Assembly (NCBI RefSeq): GCF_012933545.1
Contig: NZ_JAADJU010000003.1
Location: 248,001 to 312,000, forward strand
Reading direction: 5' to 3'
Origin: Rouxiella aceris
Lineage (GTDB): Bacteria; Pseudomonadota; Gammaproteobacteria; Enterobacterales; Enterobacteriaceae
DNA length: 64,000 nt
Both the position numbers and the translations under genes were made by a program. How positions within the stretch are numbered: position 1 is the stretch's first letter; the number at the start of each line of letters is the position of its first letter. The notes under the pieces are model-generated. The model ran no database searches. It was not told the origin of the DNA and saw nothing but the letters and a program-made list of their open reading frames with translations. Below are positions 20,419-31,354 of the stretch, piece after piece.

Positions 20419-21813
20419 ATGACATCCTGTTCGTCCCCTGCGGGTTGCTCCGGCCAAGGCTCAACCCGGGTTAATGATACCCAGGCCAGTAAAGCCGCCC
20501 AGCATCCCTGTTATTCGATCAGCGGACATCACCGCTTTGCCCGCATGCATCTGGCCGTGGCCCCGGCCTGTAATCTGCAATGTAACTATTGCAACCGTAA
20601 ATACGATTGCAGCAACGAGTCGCGCCCCGGCGTGGTGTCCGAGCTGTTACTGCCGGAACAGGCGGTGGCCAAGGCGCGTCAGGTGGCGGCGGCTATTCCA
20701 CAACTGTCGGTGGTGGGTATTGCCGGTCCCGGTGATCCGCTGGCCAATATCGGCCGTACCTTTCAGACCCTGGAACTGCTGCGTCAGCAATTGCCGGATC
20801 TTAAGCTCTGTCTCTCCACCAATGGTCTGATGCTACCGTCGGTTATTGATCGGCTGGTGGATGTCGGGGTTGATCATGTCACCGTCACTCTCAATGCGCT
20901 GGACCCGGCGATAGCCGAACAGATCTATGCCTGGCTTTGGTTCGACGGTGAACGCTATACCGGGCGCAGCGCGGCGCAATTGTTGATTGAGCGTCAGGCC
21001 GAAGGCATCAGAAAGCTCACCGAGAAAGGCATTCTGGTGAAAATCAACTCGGTGCTGATCCCCGGAATTAACGATCAGCATCTGCTGGCGGTAAGTCAGC
21101 AGATTAAGCAGTGGGGGGCCTTTTTGCATAATATTATGCCGCTGATCTCCCGCCCCGAGCATGGCACGGTGTTTGGACTTAACGGTCAGCCTGAACCAGA
21201 AGCGGATCAGACGGCGGCAATCCGCCAGGCCTGCGGTAGCTCAATGCCGCAAATGATGCACTGCCAGCAGTGTCGCGCCGATGCCATTGGCATGTTGGGG
21301 GAAGATCGCAATGCTGCCTTTCCGTTATCGGCGGTGCCGGTTACACCTCCCGCCTATCTGCCGATAATGCATCAGCGGGCACAGCTACATGCCAGCATTG
21401 TCAGTCAGGGGGAATCAGAAGAGGCTGATGCCTGCCTGGTGGCGGTGGCCAGCGGAGACGGCCAGGTGATCGATCGTCATTTTGGTCATACCGATCGCTT
21501 TACGCTCTATAGCCTGTCGGCGGCGGGGGTGGTGCAGGTCGGACAGCGCTTTACCCCGCGCTATTGCCACTCGCCGCAAGAGTGCGAGCCGCAGGATGCT
21601 GGCCAGGATATGGATGCCTTACTGGCATTGCTGGCCGATGTACAGGCGGTATTCTGTGCGCGTATTGGCCTCACGCCGTGGAAGCGGCTGGAAGCGGCGG
21701 GCATTGAGCCACAGATCAACGGTGCCTGGCAGCCGATCGAAGCGGTGTTGCTGCAGTGGTGGCAGCAGCGCAAGGCGGTAACGGGAGAAATGACCGCACG
21801 CGGGGTGGCCTGA
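20419..21813 (+). CDS. nifB: Radical SAM FeMo-cofactor core synthase NifB
   Basis: NifB fuses two [4Fe-4S] clusters and inserts the central carbide from SAM to make the 8Fe precursor (NifB-co). The radical-SAM motif CNLQCNYCNRKYDC is at about residues 53-66. Further cluster cysteines include MMHCQQCRADA near 290. A NifX-like C-terminal domain (from about 340, CLVAVASGDGQVIDRHFGHTDRF) is fused, as in Klebsiella NifB. Length is 464 residues. Its TGA stop shares bases with the nifQ ATG. Confidence 0.98.
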   Translation: MTSCSSPAGCSGQGSTRVNDTQASKAAQHPCYSISGHHRFARMHLAVAPACNLQCNYCNRKYDCSNESRPGVVSELLLPEQAVAKARQVAAAIPQLSVVGIAGPGDPLANIGRTFQTLELLRQQLPDLKLCLSTNGLMLPSVIDRLVDVGVDHVTVTLNALDPAIAEQIYAWLWFDGERYTGRSAAQLLIERQAEGIRKLTEKGILVKINSVLIPGINDQHLLAVSQQIKQWGAFLHNIMPLISRPEHGTVFGLNGQPEPEADQTAAIRQACGSSMPQMMHCQQCRADAIGMLGEDRNAAFPLSAVPVTPPAYLPIMHQRAQLHASIVSQGESEEADACLVAVASGDGQVIDRHFGHTDRFTLYSLSAAGVVQVGQRFTPRYCHSPQECEPQDAGQDMDALLALLADVQAVFCARIGLTPWKRLEAAGIEPQINGAWQPIEAVLLQWWQQRKAVTGEMTARGVA

Positions 21814-22331
21814 TGAACGGCGCTGACTATTGGCTGCGTCGTCTGTTGGCACTGTACTGGGGCGGACAAGCGCATTTCCCTGCTCGTATGGGCTTGCCTG
21901 CGGTGGCATGGCAGGAGCTGCTGGTGCGTCTGGGCTGCGTTGAACCGGCGATCGCACCCGGACAGATTGAGCAGCAGGCACTGATCGGGCTGTTACTGCA
22001 CAGCCGCCGAAACGAGCGTCAACAGTTGGCCCAGTGGCTGGCACAATCCCTGACCGCCGATGCCGCGCCGATGCATGAACTAATTGCTACTGCATCGATG
22101 GGTTTTGACCATCTCTGGCAGGATCTCGGTCTCGATTCACGGGCGGAGTTGCGCGAACTGATGAGTGACTGTTTTCCGGAACTGGTACGGCTAAATCAAC
22201 AAAATATGCGCTGGAAAAAATTCTTTTATCGTCAGCAATGTATGCGATCGCTGGGGGAAATTGTATGCCGCGCGCCAAGTTGTGAACAATGCTGCGAAAA
22301 ATCGCTGTGCTTTGCCGAGGAGAGTGACTGA
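21813..22331 (+). CDS. nifQ: Molybdenum donor protein NifQ
   Basis: NifQ carries a Mo-Fe-S cluster and supplies molybdenum to NifEN/NifH for FeMo-cofactor. The C-terminal cysteine-rich motif CRAPSCEQCCEKSLC matches the family pattern C-x4-C-x2-C-x5-C. Length is 172 residues from the ATG at 21813, which overlaps the nifB stop (TGATGA); Klebsiella NifQ is 167. The longer in-frame opening inside nifB was rejected. Confidence 0.96.
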   Translation: MNGADYWLRRLLALYWGGQAHFPARMGLPAVAWQELLVRLGCVEPAIAPGQIEQQALIGLLLHSRRNERQQLAQWLAQSLTADAAPMHELIATASMGFDHLWQDLGLDSRAELRELMSDCFPELVRLNQQNMRWKKFFYRQQCMRSLGEIVCRAPSCEQCCEKSLCFAEESD

Positions 22332-22681
22332 TCCACCCCAGTGTCATTATAAAGTTTCACCATAATACCCTCATTTTGCTACTGATGTTTTGATTGCGGA
22401 TTATCACTAATCCGCTTTTTTTTGGCGCAAAATTACCGATAGCAGATAACTTGTCAGCAACAAAAATGCCATTTTTCTTGCCTCAGCGCCGCGAGTTACC
22501 GATACTGCGAGTGAAATTTTCGTGATAAGCCAGATGTTGGCAGCTTTTCTTGCCTGTTCGCTGCTGAGTTTTCTCCCGCCACTGGCTATGCTTACCTCGC
22601 TGATTATAGCGGCCAAAATCCCGACAGGACCTGCCGGTGCTGTGCTTAGGGCATTGCGGCGACTAAAAATTGGATATTCAT
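22332..22681. other. Gap between nifQ and the SulP gene
   Basis: 350 bp holding the nifBQ terminator near its left end. I see no gene and no sigma-54 promoter with correct spacing. The right part must contain the SulP gene's promoter, which I could not identify. Confidence 0.5.
22396..22423 (+). terminator. Rho-independent terminator of nifBQ
   Basis: GCGGATT (22396-22402) pairs with AATCCGC (22409-22415), followed by eight T residues. Confidence 0.9.
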
Positions 22682-24211
22682 ATGTTAACTTTGAAGAACC
22701 TCAATGCCACAGACGTTAAAAATGACGTGCTGGCCGGTTTTGTGGTTGCTGTCTCAATGATCCCGGAAGCGGTAGGTTTCTCGCTGGTGGCCGGGTTGTC
22801 GCCGATTGTCGGCTTGCATACCGCCTTTATTATTGGCCTGGTGACCGCACTGTTTGGCGGTAAACCCGGCATGGTTTCCGGCGCTGCCGGTTCGATTGTG
22901 GTGGTGTTGATGAGTCTGGCGGCGCAGCACGGTATGGGCTACGTACTGTGGGCCACCCTGTTTGCCGGTTTGCTGCAAATCGCTATTGGCGTTTTTCGCC
23001 TGGGCAAATTTATCCGTCTGGTGCCGCTACCGGCGATCCACGGTTTTGTTAATGGCCTGGCGATTGTCATTATGCTGGCACAGTGGCATATGATTGCCGG
23101 GCAGGGGCCGCTGATGTATGGGCTAGTGCTGTTGGCGATTGTCGTGGTAGTGCTGTTCCCGAAAATTACCCGGGTGATCCCTTCCTCACTGGCGGCGCTG
23201 ATTATTGTCTCGGCAGTGGCCATCGGCTGGCATTTATCCACGCTGCGCGTTGGCGATCTGGCCGATATCTCGGGCTCGCTGCCCAGTTTCTCGCTGCCTG
23301 CCGTGCCGCTGACGCTGGATATGCTGAAAATCGTGCTGCCTTATGCCGTGGTGATTGCGCTGGTGGGGCTGATTGAGTCATTGCTGACCATGACCGTACT
23401 CGATGAAATGGGCGGTAAAAAAGGCAATGGCAATCTGGAGAGTATCGCCCAAGGGGCGGGCAATACTCTGTGCGGCCTGTTTGGCTGTTTTGCCGGTTGT
23501 GCGATGATTGGACAATCGATCATCAATTTTACTTCTGGTGGTCGTGGCCGTATTTCCGCTGCCGTCGGGGCAATACTGCTGATCCTGTTTGTAGTCAGTC
23601 TGGCGGGCTATATTGGTCTGCTGCCGGTGGCGGCGCTGGCCGGGATTATGCTGGTGGTCTGCTACAACACTTTTGAATGGAGCTCTCTGCGTCGTTTACG
23701 TCGTATGCCCAAAGCCGATGCGCTGGTGATGCTGGTAGTCACGCTGATCACCATTTTTACCGATTTGGCGATTGCGGTGATCAGTGGCGTAATTATTTCT
23801 GCTCTGGTATTTGCCTGGCAGCATGCGCGTATCCGTATTCGTCGCCGTCAGCAACAACAGGACAAGGTAGTCTATCAACTGGAAGGTCCGCTGTTTTTTG
23901 GCTCGGCGGCGGCCTTTGCCGAGCTGTTTACCCCGCAACAGGATCCACAGCAGGTGATTCTGGACTTTTCCGCTACCCGTGTCATGGACGCCAGCGGCGT
24001 TGAAGCCATTGATAAACTCACCGCCCGCTACCTGCAGGCCGGTAAAAGCATCAGATTGCGCCACCTCAGCGCCGATTGTATCAGCCTGCTAAGCAAAGCC
24101 GGGCCGTTTTGTAGCCACGAACTGGACGACCCTGCCTACCTGGTGGCGGAAGAGGACTATAAAACCGACGATCAACCGCGTGGCAAGGAGAGCTTTACGC
24201 TAAGAACCTGA
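22682..24211 (+). CDS. SulP-family inorganic anion transporter with STAS domain
   Basis: This 509-residue inner-membrane protein has about 10-12 hydrophobic segments (residues about 15-385) and a cytoplasmic C-terminal STAS domain (about 400-490). SMIPEAVGFSLVAGLSPIVGL near the N-terminus is the SulP/SLC26 signature region. The STAS domain has the DASG motif at about 436-439. It differs clearly from E. coli DauA at the N-terminus, so it is not a displaced dauA by my reading. Substrate cannot be read from sequence: sulfate, bicarbonate and molybdate are all transported by family members. It follows nifQ after a terminator, on the same strand. ATG at 22682 chosen; an in-frame TTG four codons upstream is possible. 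The Shine-Dalgarno is poor. Confidence 0.88.
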   Translation: MLTLKNLNATDVKNDVLAGFVVAVSMIPEAVGFSLVAGLSPIVGLHTAFIIGLVTALFGGKPGMVSGAAGSIVVVLMSLAAQHGMGYVLWATLFAGLLQIAIGVFRLGKFIRLVPLPAIHGFVNGLAIVIMLAQWHMIAGQGPLMYGLVLLAIVVVVLFPKITRVIPSSLAALIIVSAVAIGWHLSTLRVGDLADISGSLPSFSLPAVPLTLDMLKIVLPYAVVIALVGLIESLLTMTVLDEMGGKKGNGNLESIAQGAGNTLCGLFGCFAGCAMIGQSIINFTSGGRGRISAAVGAILLILFVVSLAGYIGLLPVAALAGIMLVVCYNTFEWSSLRRLRRMPKADALVMLVVTLITIFTDLAIAVISGVIISALVFAWQHARIRIRRRQQQQDKVVYQLEGPLFFGSAAAFAELFTPQQDPQQVILDFSATRVMDASGVEAIDKLTARYLQAGKSIRLRHLSADCISLLSKAGPFCSHELDDPAYLVAEEDYKTDDQPRGKESFTLRT

Positions 24212-24271
24212 TAGCACTTATACGCGCACCGTTTCGCGGTTTTACTGTCGAGTCGGTGCGCGTGACCTGCG

Positions 24272-25009
24272 CTAAATAAAATAGGTTTCGATATGCAGAT
24301 TTTCGCTAAAGGAAATAATATTAAATCCGCTGCTTTTTATATTGGCGGCACGGTGCGTACCATTTTGCCATTGAAAGCAAATCGCCGGAGAAACAGCAAT
24401 GGAAATATTGTTTCTTTTTGCGATGGAGACAGTATGCGCATGTCCGCAACCAATATATCTGACGGCATAGTCATCGCATAGTTTGAGCAGCGTATCGCCG
24501 TTAATCAAGTTACAGATATCAACAATTGGTGTGCCAACGGGTAGAGGATGATGATGCAAAAAAATGGCAATGTCTTTATCGCTGTTTTTTCTTATCTTAT
24601 CTTCCAATTCTGCAAGTTCCGAATTATCAATAAAACCGAAATCTTCATTTCTAACCAGGCTATTAATTTCAAGAAAAGCCCATTTCCCTGCTGCTATTTT
24701 ATCCAGTGAATGCAAATTTTTTGCGGTTAAGGCCTGCTCGCGCATCCTGATTTTATTATCCTGATTACCAGCAAGAGCAAAGTAGGGTAACGCCAGGCGG
24801 TCCATGGCGCTATAGAAGTACTGATACGCCTCGCTACTACCATCACGGGAGATATTGCCGGTTACTACCAGCGCATCAATATTGAGTTGTTTTTGATTCT
24901 TGCAGATATAGTCTATGACATTGTTGAAAACCTGATAAACATTAACATCAAAGAGATTTTCACTTTTATCTGCCGCGAGATATATATCTGACATTTGCAA
25001 TATTCTCAT
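24272..25009 (-). CDS. CpdA-like calcineurin-fold phosphoesterase with altered metal site
   Basis: The 245-residue protein aligns along its length with the cAMP phosphodiesterase CpdA/GpdQ family (MRILQMSD, SSEAYQYF, LHHHPLPVG, GHAH). However, the metal-ligand motifs are changed: D-x-H is D8-I-Y10, the bridging Asp of the GD motif is Asn52, and GNHD is GNQD (Gln83). Asp8, Asn82, the His cluster 152-154 and His190/His192 remain. Loss of the bridging Asp normally destroys binuclear metal catalysis, so this may be a non-catalytic nucleotide or signal-binding protein. It is AT-rich compared with its neighbours, lies between the SulP gene and pth on the opposite strand to nif, and looks acquired. 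Function unknown. Confidence 0.8.
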   Translation of the reverse strand: MRILQMSDIYLAADKSENLFDVNVYQVFNNVIDYICKNQKQLNIDALVVTGNISRDGSSEAYQYFYSAMDRLALPYFALAGNQDNKIRMREQALTAKNLHSLDKIAAGKWAFLEINSLVRNEDFGFIDNSELAELEDKIRKNSDKDIAIFLHHHPLPVGTPIVDICNLINGDTLLKLCDDYAVRYIGCGHAHTVSIAKRNNISIAVSPAICFQWQNGTHRAANIKSSGFNIISFSENLHIETYFI

Positions 25010-25374
25010 TACTGTTCCTTGAGTTATGGTAGTAAAATCATATTTGTTTCATCAAAGGGATTATTGAGAACGGTCAGATAAAATAGCCATCTTTATATTG
25101 GCAAAAAAGCTATAAGATAATTATTTTTTAATGTTGTTAATAGGCAGTGCGAATTCACTCTACCAGCGTTTAATAATTAACACAATATGTAGCCTGGCAA
25201 ACAATAAGCCGAAGTGAAAGGATAATAATGGGAAAGTGTAGACAATAAGCTTTCTGAATATAGGAAGCAACCCGCCAGACCTGGTGCTGTAAACATCATG
25301 GCGGTGTCTTGCCGTTGGGCACAACACCGCCTGAAGATAAGTGTACAGGGGCTGTACACTCGTCGATAAGGCTT
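25010..25374. other. Gap between the CpdA-like gene and pth
   Basis: 365 AT-rich bp. Apart from the pth terminator and a longer imperfect inverted repeat (about 25297-25332), I see nothing that looks like a gene. A minus-strand opening at 25177-25359 has no family resemblance. Confidence 0.45.
25340..25360 (-). terminator. Terminator-like hairpin downstream of pth
   Basis: A perfect 9-bp stem (AGTGTACAG / CTGTACACT) with a 3-nt loop, followed on the minus strand by TTATCTTC. The T-run is modest. Confidence 0.55.
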
Positions 25375-25965
25375 TTATAGCTCGGCTTTAAAGCTGTGCA
25401 AGCGGTTCATGGCTTTTAACAGACCGTCTTTCATCAGAATATCGGTGCAGCGCAGAGATTCATCAATGGCGTCGTCGATCAGTTTCTGCTCACTGGCAGG
25501 CGGTTTACCCAGCACAAAACCAACGACCTTATTGCGATCCCCCGGATGGCCAATCCCGATGCGCAGGCGATAAAAGTTGGGATTATTGCCTAATTTGTTC
25601 TGAATATCCTTCAGGCCATTATGGCCGCCGTTACCGCCGCCCAGCTTGATTTTTGCTACACCCGGTGGAATATCCAGTTCGTCGTGGGCCACCAGGATTT
25701 CGTCAGGCTCGATACGATAAAAATTGGCCACGGCAATCACCGCCTTGCCGCTTAAATTCATAAAGGTGGTGGGTACCAGCAGGCGTACGTCTTGCCCGTT
25801 AAGAGACAGACGTGCCGTGTAGCCGAAGAATTTGCTCTCTTCTTTTAACTGTTGGTTATGCTGACGCGCCAGTAAATCGACATACCATGCCCCGGCATTG
25901 TGGCGGGTCTGGGCATATTCTGCACCCGGGTTCGCCAGACCAACGATTAATTTAATGCTGCTCAC
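25375..25965 (-). CDS. pth: Peptidyl-tRNA hydrolase
   Basis: Pth cleaves the ester bond of peptidyl-tRNAs that drop off ribosomes and so recycles tRNA. The signature [27 protein letters not shown] (residues 4-30) contains the catalytic His of [19 protein letters not shown] and RIGIGHPG follow. Length is 196 residues (E. coli 194). In E. coli ychF lies immediately downstream; here the nif island separates them. Confidence 0.98.
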   Translation of the reverse strand: MSSIKLIVGLANPGAEYAQTRHNAGAWYVDLLARQHNQQLKEESKFFGYTARLSLNGQDVRLLVPTTFMNLSGKAVIAVANFYRIEPDEILVAHDELDIPPGVAKIKLGGGNGGHNGLKDIQNKLGNNPNFYRLRIGIGHPGDRNKVVGFVLGKPPASEQKLIDDAIDESLRCTDILMKDGLLKAMNRLHSFKAEL

Positions 25966-26264
25966 GTTCGTTTCGCTTCTTGAAGGAATAATCTGGCCGA
26001 TAGTTTACCCGCGCTTTGGCTTTGTGCCAAACCGCAGGGCAAATAAAGAGGCAATTACTTCAGAATCGAATAGTGACAATTAATAACTATTCACAATTCA
26101 GGGGGATAATCAAGCCAAAACGTAAAGTATTGTCATTTTTGATCCTGACACTGTGATCGCCTCCGCAACCTGTTATTGACCGGCAGACTATAATTTATAC
26201 AGGACGAAAGCCAAGTCTTTGCCAAAAGGCAAAGGAAAGTTACAGGATCACTTGGAGGTGACGT

Positions 26265-26537
26265 ATGAAACGTAAAAGCGCAATGGTTGTGGGTAATGTA
26301 TTAATGGGACTAGGGTTGTTGACCATGGTTGGCGGTGTGGGTTATTCCATCCTCAACCAGATACCTAATTTGGGTCTGCCGCAGTTCTTTGCCCACGGTG
26401 CCATTATGAGCATTTTTATTGGTGCGTTACTGTGGTTGGCCGGTGCCCGAGTCGGTGGACGCGAACGCGTTGCTGACCGTTATTATTGGGTACGCCACTA
26501 CGATTCAAGGTGCCGCAAAAACGAGCGCCATCCTTAA
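26265..26537 (+). CDS. ychH: YchH, small inner-membrane stress protein
   Basis: 90 residues with two hydrophobic helices (about 8-30 and 42-61) and the conserved FAHGAIMSIFIGALLWLAGARVGG and YWVRHYD segments of E. coli YchH (92 residues). YchH is linked to stress and biofilm responses in E. coli; the molecular role is unknown. A GGAGGTG Shine-Dalgarno precedes the ATG. In E. coli dauA lies between ychH and prs, but here prs follows directly. Confidence 0.93.
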   Translation: MKRKSAMVVGNVLMGLGLLTMVGGVGYSILNQIPNLGLPQFFAHGAIMSIFIGALLWLAGARVGGRERVADRYYWVRHYDSRCRKNERHP

Positions 26538-26689
26538 ATAGCTCAGGATGCACCCTTGCTCAGTTCAGGTTGCAGGATTGGCTGCAGCCTGCAATTTCTT
26601 TGTCTGTCTATTGGCTCCCTGGTCTCGCCTATTTCGGCATGATTGACCGAGAGCCATATCAATGTCCAGCCAGCTCGTCGCACAAATAA

Positions 26690-26723
26690 AAATACCCCCG
26701 CAAATCACTTTACGGGGGTATTT
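26690..26723 (-). terminator. Terminator of prs
   Basis: An 11-bp stem (AAATACCCCCG / CGGGGGTATTT) 24 bp beyond the prs stop codon. On the minus strand it is followed by TTTATTTG. Confidence 0.85.
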
Positions 26724-26746
26724 GGCACGCTATAAATCAAAATCTA

Positions 26747-27784
<1,038 letters not shown>

Positions 27785-27923
27785 TCATGACCCTTGCGGG
27801 CCTTAACCCATTTTCTTGCCAGTTGTCGCCGGGCGACCGCTGGCAATCTATTGGGCATACCACATTATTCAAAATCTTGAGAGGCTGGCAAAGAACAGAC
27901 ACAATAACGGTCACTGTGGCTCT

Positions 27924-28784
27924 CTACGCTTTGGCTGCGGCTCTCATTCGTTCAGCACGGGTTTGATGCAGAGGAGAGAGATTAACTCCCCGGGCAACAA
28001 AGGCTTTCACCCATGCCGGAACTTTGCTCAACACCTCGTTGGCAGACTCTTGCGTGTCGAATTCGGCAAACACACAGGCCCCTGTTCCAGTGAGGCGTGA
28101 CGGCGCGTATTCTAGCAGCCATGAAACAAGCTGTTCAACCTCGTAAAAACGTTTTCTTGCAATAGGTTCACAATCATTGATGTAAATGCTGTCTAAAAGC
28201 ACATCTATCGACCGTTTTGGCGTATCACGGGTCAATTGTGGATCGCCAAAAATCGTCGGTGTTGGAATACTGACGCCAGGGTGAGCCACCAGATACCATT
28301 TTTCTGCGGGCGACACCGGCTGCAATATTTCGCCAATTCCTTCGGCAAAGGCAGCATGACCCATCACAAACACCGGCACATCGGCGCCCAGGGTCACCCC
28401 CAGTTCTGCAAGCTCGCTATCGCTTAAACCGCATTGCCACAGCATATTTAGTGCAACCAGCGTGGTGGCGGCATTGGACGAGCCGCCGCCGAGACCGCCG
28501 CCCATTGGCAAGCGCTTATCGAGGGTGATACTTACCCCGCGTGGCACCGCCATACGCTGTTGCAGCAAGCGGGCGGCCCGAATGATCAGGTTTTGCTCAT
28601 TTGGCACACCGGCAATGGCCGGACTCAGGCTAATTTGCGGGTCGTCGCTGACCGCAAAAGCCAACCGGTCACCGTAATCGAGAAACTGAAACAGCGTTTG
28701 CAGATTATGGTAACCATCAGCGCGGCGGCCGGTGATATACAGGAATAAATTGAGTTTAGCCGGAGAAGGCCAAAATTGCGTCAT
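27924..28784 (-). CDS. ispE: 4-diphosphocytidyl-2-C-methyl-D-erythritol kinase
   Basis: IspE phosphorylates CDP-ME in the MEP isoprenoid pathway. A GHMP kinase: [24 protein letters not shown] at the N-terminus and the ATP-binding loop [17 protein letters not shown] near residue 95. Length is 286 residues. It lies just downstream of lolB with no gap to speak of (one base between start and lolB stop), as in E. coli. Confidence 0.98.
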   Translation of the reverse strand: MTQFWPSPAKLNLFLYITGRRADGYHNLQTLFQFLDYGDRLAFAVSDDPQISLSPAIAGVPNEQNLIIRAARLLQQRMAVPRGVSITLDKRLPMGGGLGGGSSNAATTLVALNMLWQCGLSDSELAELGVTLGADVPVFVMGHAAFAEGIGEILQPVSPAEKWYLVAHPGVSIPTPTIFGDPQLTRDTPKRSIDVLLDSIYINDCEPIARKRFYEVEQLVSWLLEYAPSRLTGTGACVFAEFDTQESANEVLSKVPAWVKAFVARGVNLSPLHQTRAERMRAAAKA

Positions 28785-28785
28785 C

Positions 28786-29412
28786 TCAGTTTAACGTCCA
28801 GCTATCCATTTTCAGTTTAATGCGCTGATCGCCCTGTGACAGCTCGAGGCGATTAGGCATGGCAGGCTGGCTATCGGTATCATAACCCTCATAGACCACA
28901 CTGCCGCTCAGGCCCTGTTGCTGATAATTGACCTGGCGCAAACGGTATTGACTATCCAGGCTAAAGTCAGCGCTGTCACCGGGCAGCCCCAGCATCCACA
29001 GGCGTAAATTGGCCATCGGGATCGACATGCCGGTCAGCTTTCTGATCATATCATCAGGGTCGTTGCTGGTATAATGTTTGCCCTGATTATTGGTCAACTG
29101 TGCGACACCGCCTTGCACTTTCAGCTCCATTTCGGTGCTGCCCAATGGATTGGTCAACAGCAGGCGGTAGCTTTGGGCTGAATATTGTTGCCAGAAGAAG
29201 CGTGCATAAACTTTCTGCTTGTCAGAAATATAAGCAAAAGCGCCGCGGGTTTGGTAATGCTCCAGGCGCTTGACCTGCTGCTCATGCTGACGCCATTGCG
29301 GAGAGGTAGGGCTGGTTGCCGGACCGGTAGTGGGTGAAAAGGTCTGACAGGCGGTCAGCACCAGGCTGGCAAGGGGAAGCAGGCGAAGCAGTTTTGCTTT
29401 ATGCATAGGCAT
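28786..29412 (-). CDS. lolB: Outer-membrane lipoprotein receptor LolB
   Basis: LolB takes lipoproteins from LolA and inserts them in the outer membrane. The signal peptide ends in the lipobox LTAC (residues 19-22). The body contains [24 protein letters not shown] and [15 protein letters not shown], as in E. coli LolB. Length is 208 residues. First gene of the lolB-ispE unit, divergent from hemA. Confidence 0.97.
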   Translation of the reverse strand: MPMHKAKLLRLLPLASLVLTACQTFSPTTGPATSPTSPQWRQHEQQVKRLEHYQTRGAFAYISDKQKVYARFFWQQYSAQSYRLLLTNPLGSTEMELKVQGGVAQLTNNQGKHYTSNDPDDMIRKLTGMSIPMANLRLWMLGLPGDSADFSLDSQYRLRQVNYQQQGLSGSVVYEGYDTDSQPAMPNRLELSQGDQRIKLKMDSWTLN

Positions 29413-30043
29413 AACGGGTTGGATCCTTTCTTAATCAACAGTGTTCAGACGCGGTCAGTTTAGCATATACCCGGCGGACTTAAAGCCGTCACCGGCGGTG
29501 TTTGTCCCGAAGAGGGGGGCGCTGGCCCCGATCGGCAGAAATTGGACCCTGGCGATCGTCCGTGAGACAGCTTGCCTTGGTGAGGGGGCAATTGTAATCA
29601 GCTTTTTCTGATGCCTGTCGTTAAGTCGGCAATAATACCTCATAAGGGGGGATTTAATAATTTTGCGGCGTCTTATGGCCGACATAAAATAGAAAATGCC
29701 TGACTGTCTTTATTGCCTGCTGAAATGGGTATTTTTAATATTGTTTTATTGGTTTTCGAGGATTATTTTGATGAGGTATTTCTACCTTATAATAGGAAAT
29801 AAAGTACTTTTGCCAAGGCGTGCTGTGATAATGAGACGTTGTTCCGCTGGCCAGAGGCAGTAAGACAATTTGAGAATGGTTTTTAATTTACTTGAAAAGG
29901 AGGTCGGCAGCAGACTTTTACATCCTATACGACTAAAAACCGGACAGATAGTGCGGTGTCCCTTTTATTGATCTCGCGCATCTTGTAGAATGCGCATCAG
30001 ACGTAAACCATATAAAGAAAAGTCTGATACAGCTATCGCGCTC
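29413..30043. other. Divergent intergenic region between lolB and hemA
   Basis: 631 bp, long for this pair. The middle (about 29690-29870) is AT-rich. It must hold the lolB and hemA promoters, but I could not pin down either by eye. An AAAAGGAGGT string at about 29893 has no start codon at a useful distance. No gene seen. Confidence 0.5.
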
Positions 30044-31324
30044 ATGACCCTGCTTGCACTAGGTATTAATCATAAAACCGCCCCGGTATCTCTGCGTGAA
30101 CGGGTAACCTTCTCGCCAGATACTATCGAACAGGCACTCTCGAGCCTGCTTCAGCAACCGCTGGTGCAGGGCGGTGTCGTGCTGTCTACCTGTAATCGTA
30201 CCGAATTATATCTTAGCGTCGAACAGCAGGACCAATTAGCGGGCAGCGGCACTGTGCATGAACAGCTGGTGGCCTGGCTATGTGATTACCATCAGTTAAG
30301 CGCCGACGAGGTTAATCAGAGCCTGTATTGGCATCAGGGGAATGACGCGGTCAGTCACCTGATGCGCGTGGCCAGTGGCCTGGATTCCCTGGTACTTGGC
30401 GAGCCGCAGATCCTCGGTCAGGTTAAGAAGGCCTTTGCCGAGTCGCAGCAGGGGCAGGCGGTATCCGGTGAGCTGGAACGTCTGTTCCAGAAGTCTTTTT
30501 CCGTTGCCAAACGTGTGCGTACAGAAACCGAGATCGGCGCCAGCGCCGTCTCGGTAGCCTTTGCGGCCTGTACGCTGGCACGTCAAATCTTTGAATCTCT
30601 CGCCGATGTCAATGTATTGCTGGTGGGCGCGGGGGAAACCATTGAACTGGTCGCCCGTCATCTGAGCGAACATAATGTCCGCCATATGATGATTGCCAAC
30701 CGCACCCGTGAGCGTGCGCAAGTTCTGGCCGACGAAGTGGGTGCCGAGGTGATCTCGCTGCAAGAGATTGATGCCCGTCTCGCCGATGCCGATATCATTA
30801 TCAGTTCTACCGCCAGCCCGCTGCCGATTATCGGCAAGGGGATGGTTGAAAGGGCGTTAAAAGCGCGCCGTAATCAGCCGATGCTGATGATCGATATTGC
30901 CGTACCCCGTGATATCGAGCCGGAAGTGGGTAAACTGGCCAACGCCTATCTTTATAGCGTTGACGACCTGCACGGTATTATTGAAAAAAACCTTGCCCAG
31001 CGTAAAGTCGCCGCCATTCAGGCCGAGTCTATCGTTTTGCAGGAAAGTGCCAATTTTATGGCCTGGCTGCGTTCCCAGGGTGCGGTCGAAATTATTCGTG
31101 ATTACCGTAGCCGTGCCGAAGCCGTGCGCGCCGATATGGAAGCCAAAGCCATGGCCGCCATTGCACAGGGCGCAGATGTCCAAAGCGTTATTCACGAGTT
31201 GGCACATAAACTGACCAACCGCCTTATCCATGCTCCCACCCGTTCACTCCAGCAGGCCGCCAGCGACGGTGATGTTGAGCGTCTGCAAATTTTACGCGAC
31301 AGCCTTGGGCTGGATCAGCAATAG
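30044..31324 (+). CDS. hemA: Glutamyl-tRNA reductase
   Basis: HemA makes glutamate-1-semialdehyde from Glu-tRNA, the first step of haem and sirohaem synthesis. The catalytic Cys lies in [14 protein letters not shown] (about residue 50), with [14 protein letters not shown] and the NADPH fold [16 protein letters not shown]. Length is 426 residues. The ATG at 30044 gives the conserved [21 protein letters not shown] start; an upstream in-frame start adds 18 non-conserved residues. The N-terminal MTLL segment precedes lysine/histidine residues as in the form degraded under haem control in Salmonella. Confidence 0.98.
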   Translation: MTLLALGINHKTAPVSLRERVTFSPDTIEQALSSLLQQPLVQGGVVLSTCNRTELYLSVEQQDQLAGSGTVHEQLVAWLCDYHQLSADEVNQSLYWHQGNDAVSHLMRVASGLDSLVLGEPQILGQVKKAFAESQQGQAVSGELERLFQKSFSVAKRVRTETEIGASAVSVAFAACTLARQIFESLADVNVLLVGAGETIELVARHLSEHNVRHMMIANRTRERAQVLADEVGAEVISLQEIDARLADADIIISSTASPLPIIGKGMVERALKARRNQPMLMIDIAVPRDIEPEVGKLANAYLYSVDDLHGIIEKNLAQRKVAAIQAESIVLQESANFMAWLRSQGAVEIIRDYRSRAEAVRADMEAKAMAAIAQGADVQSVIHELAHKLTNRLIHAPTRSLQQAASDGDVERLQILRDSLGLDQQ

Positions 31325-31354
31325 TTCCTTTTATTACAGGGTTAAAAACCACGC

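Noticed and set aside
22545-22565. Sigma-54-like sequence TGGCAGCTTTTCTTGC upstream of the SulP gene
   Set aside because: The GG and GC elements are one base too far apart, and spacing at sigma-54 promoters is strict. No NifA site lies near it.
25177-25359. 60-codon ORF on the minus strand after pth
   Set aside because: Overlaps the pth terminator hairpin and shows no conserved pattern.
29893-29910. Perfect Shine-Dalgarno-like AAAAGGAGGT upstream of hemA
   Set aside because: No start codon within 5-12 bases and no ORF follows.
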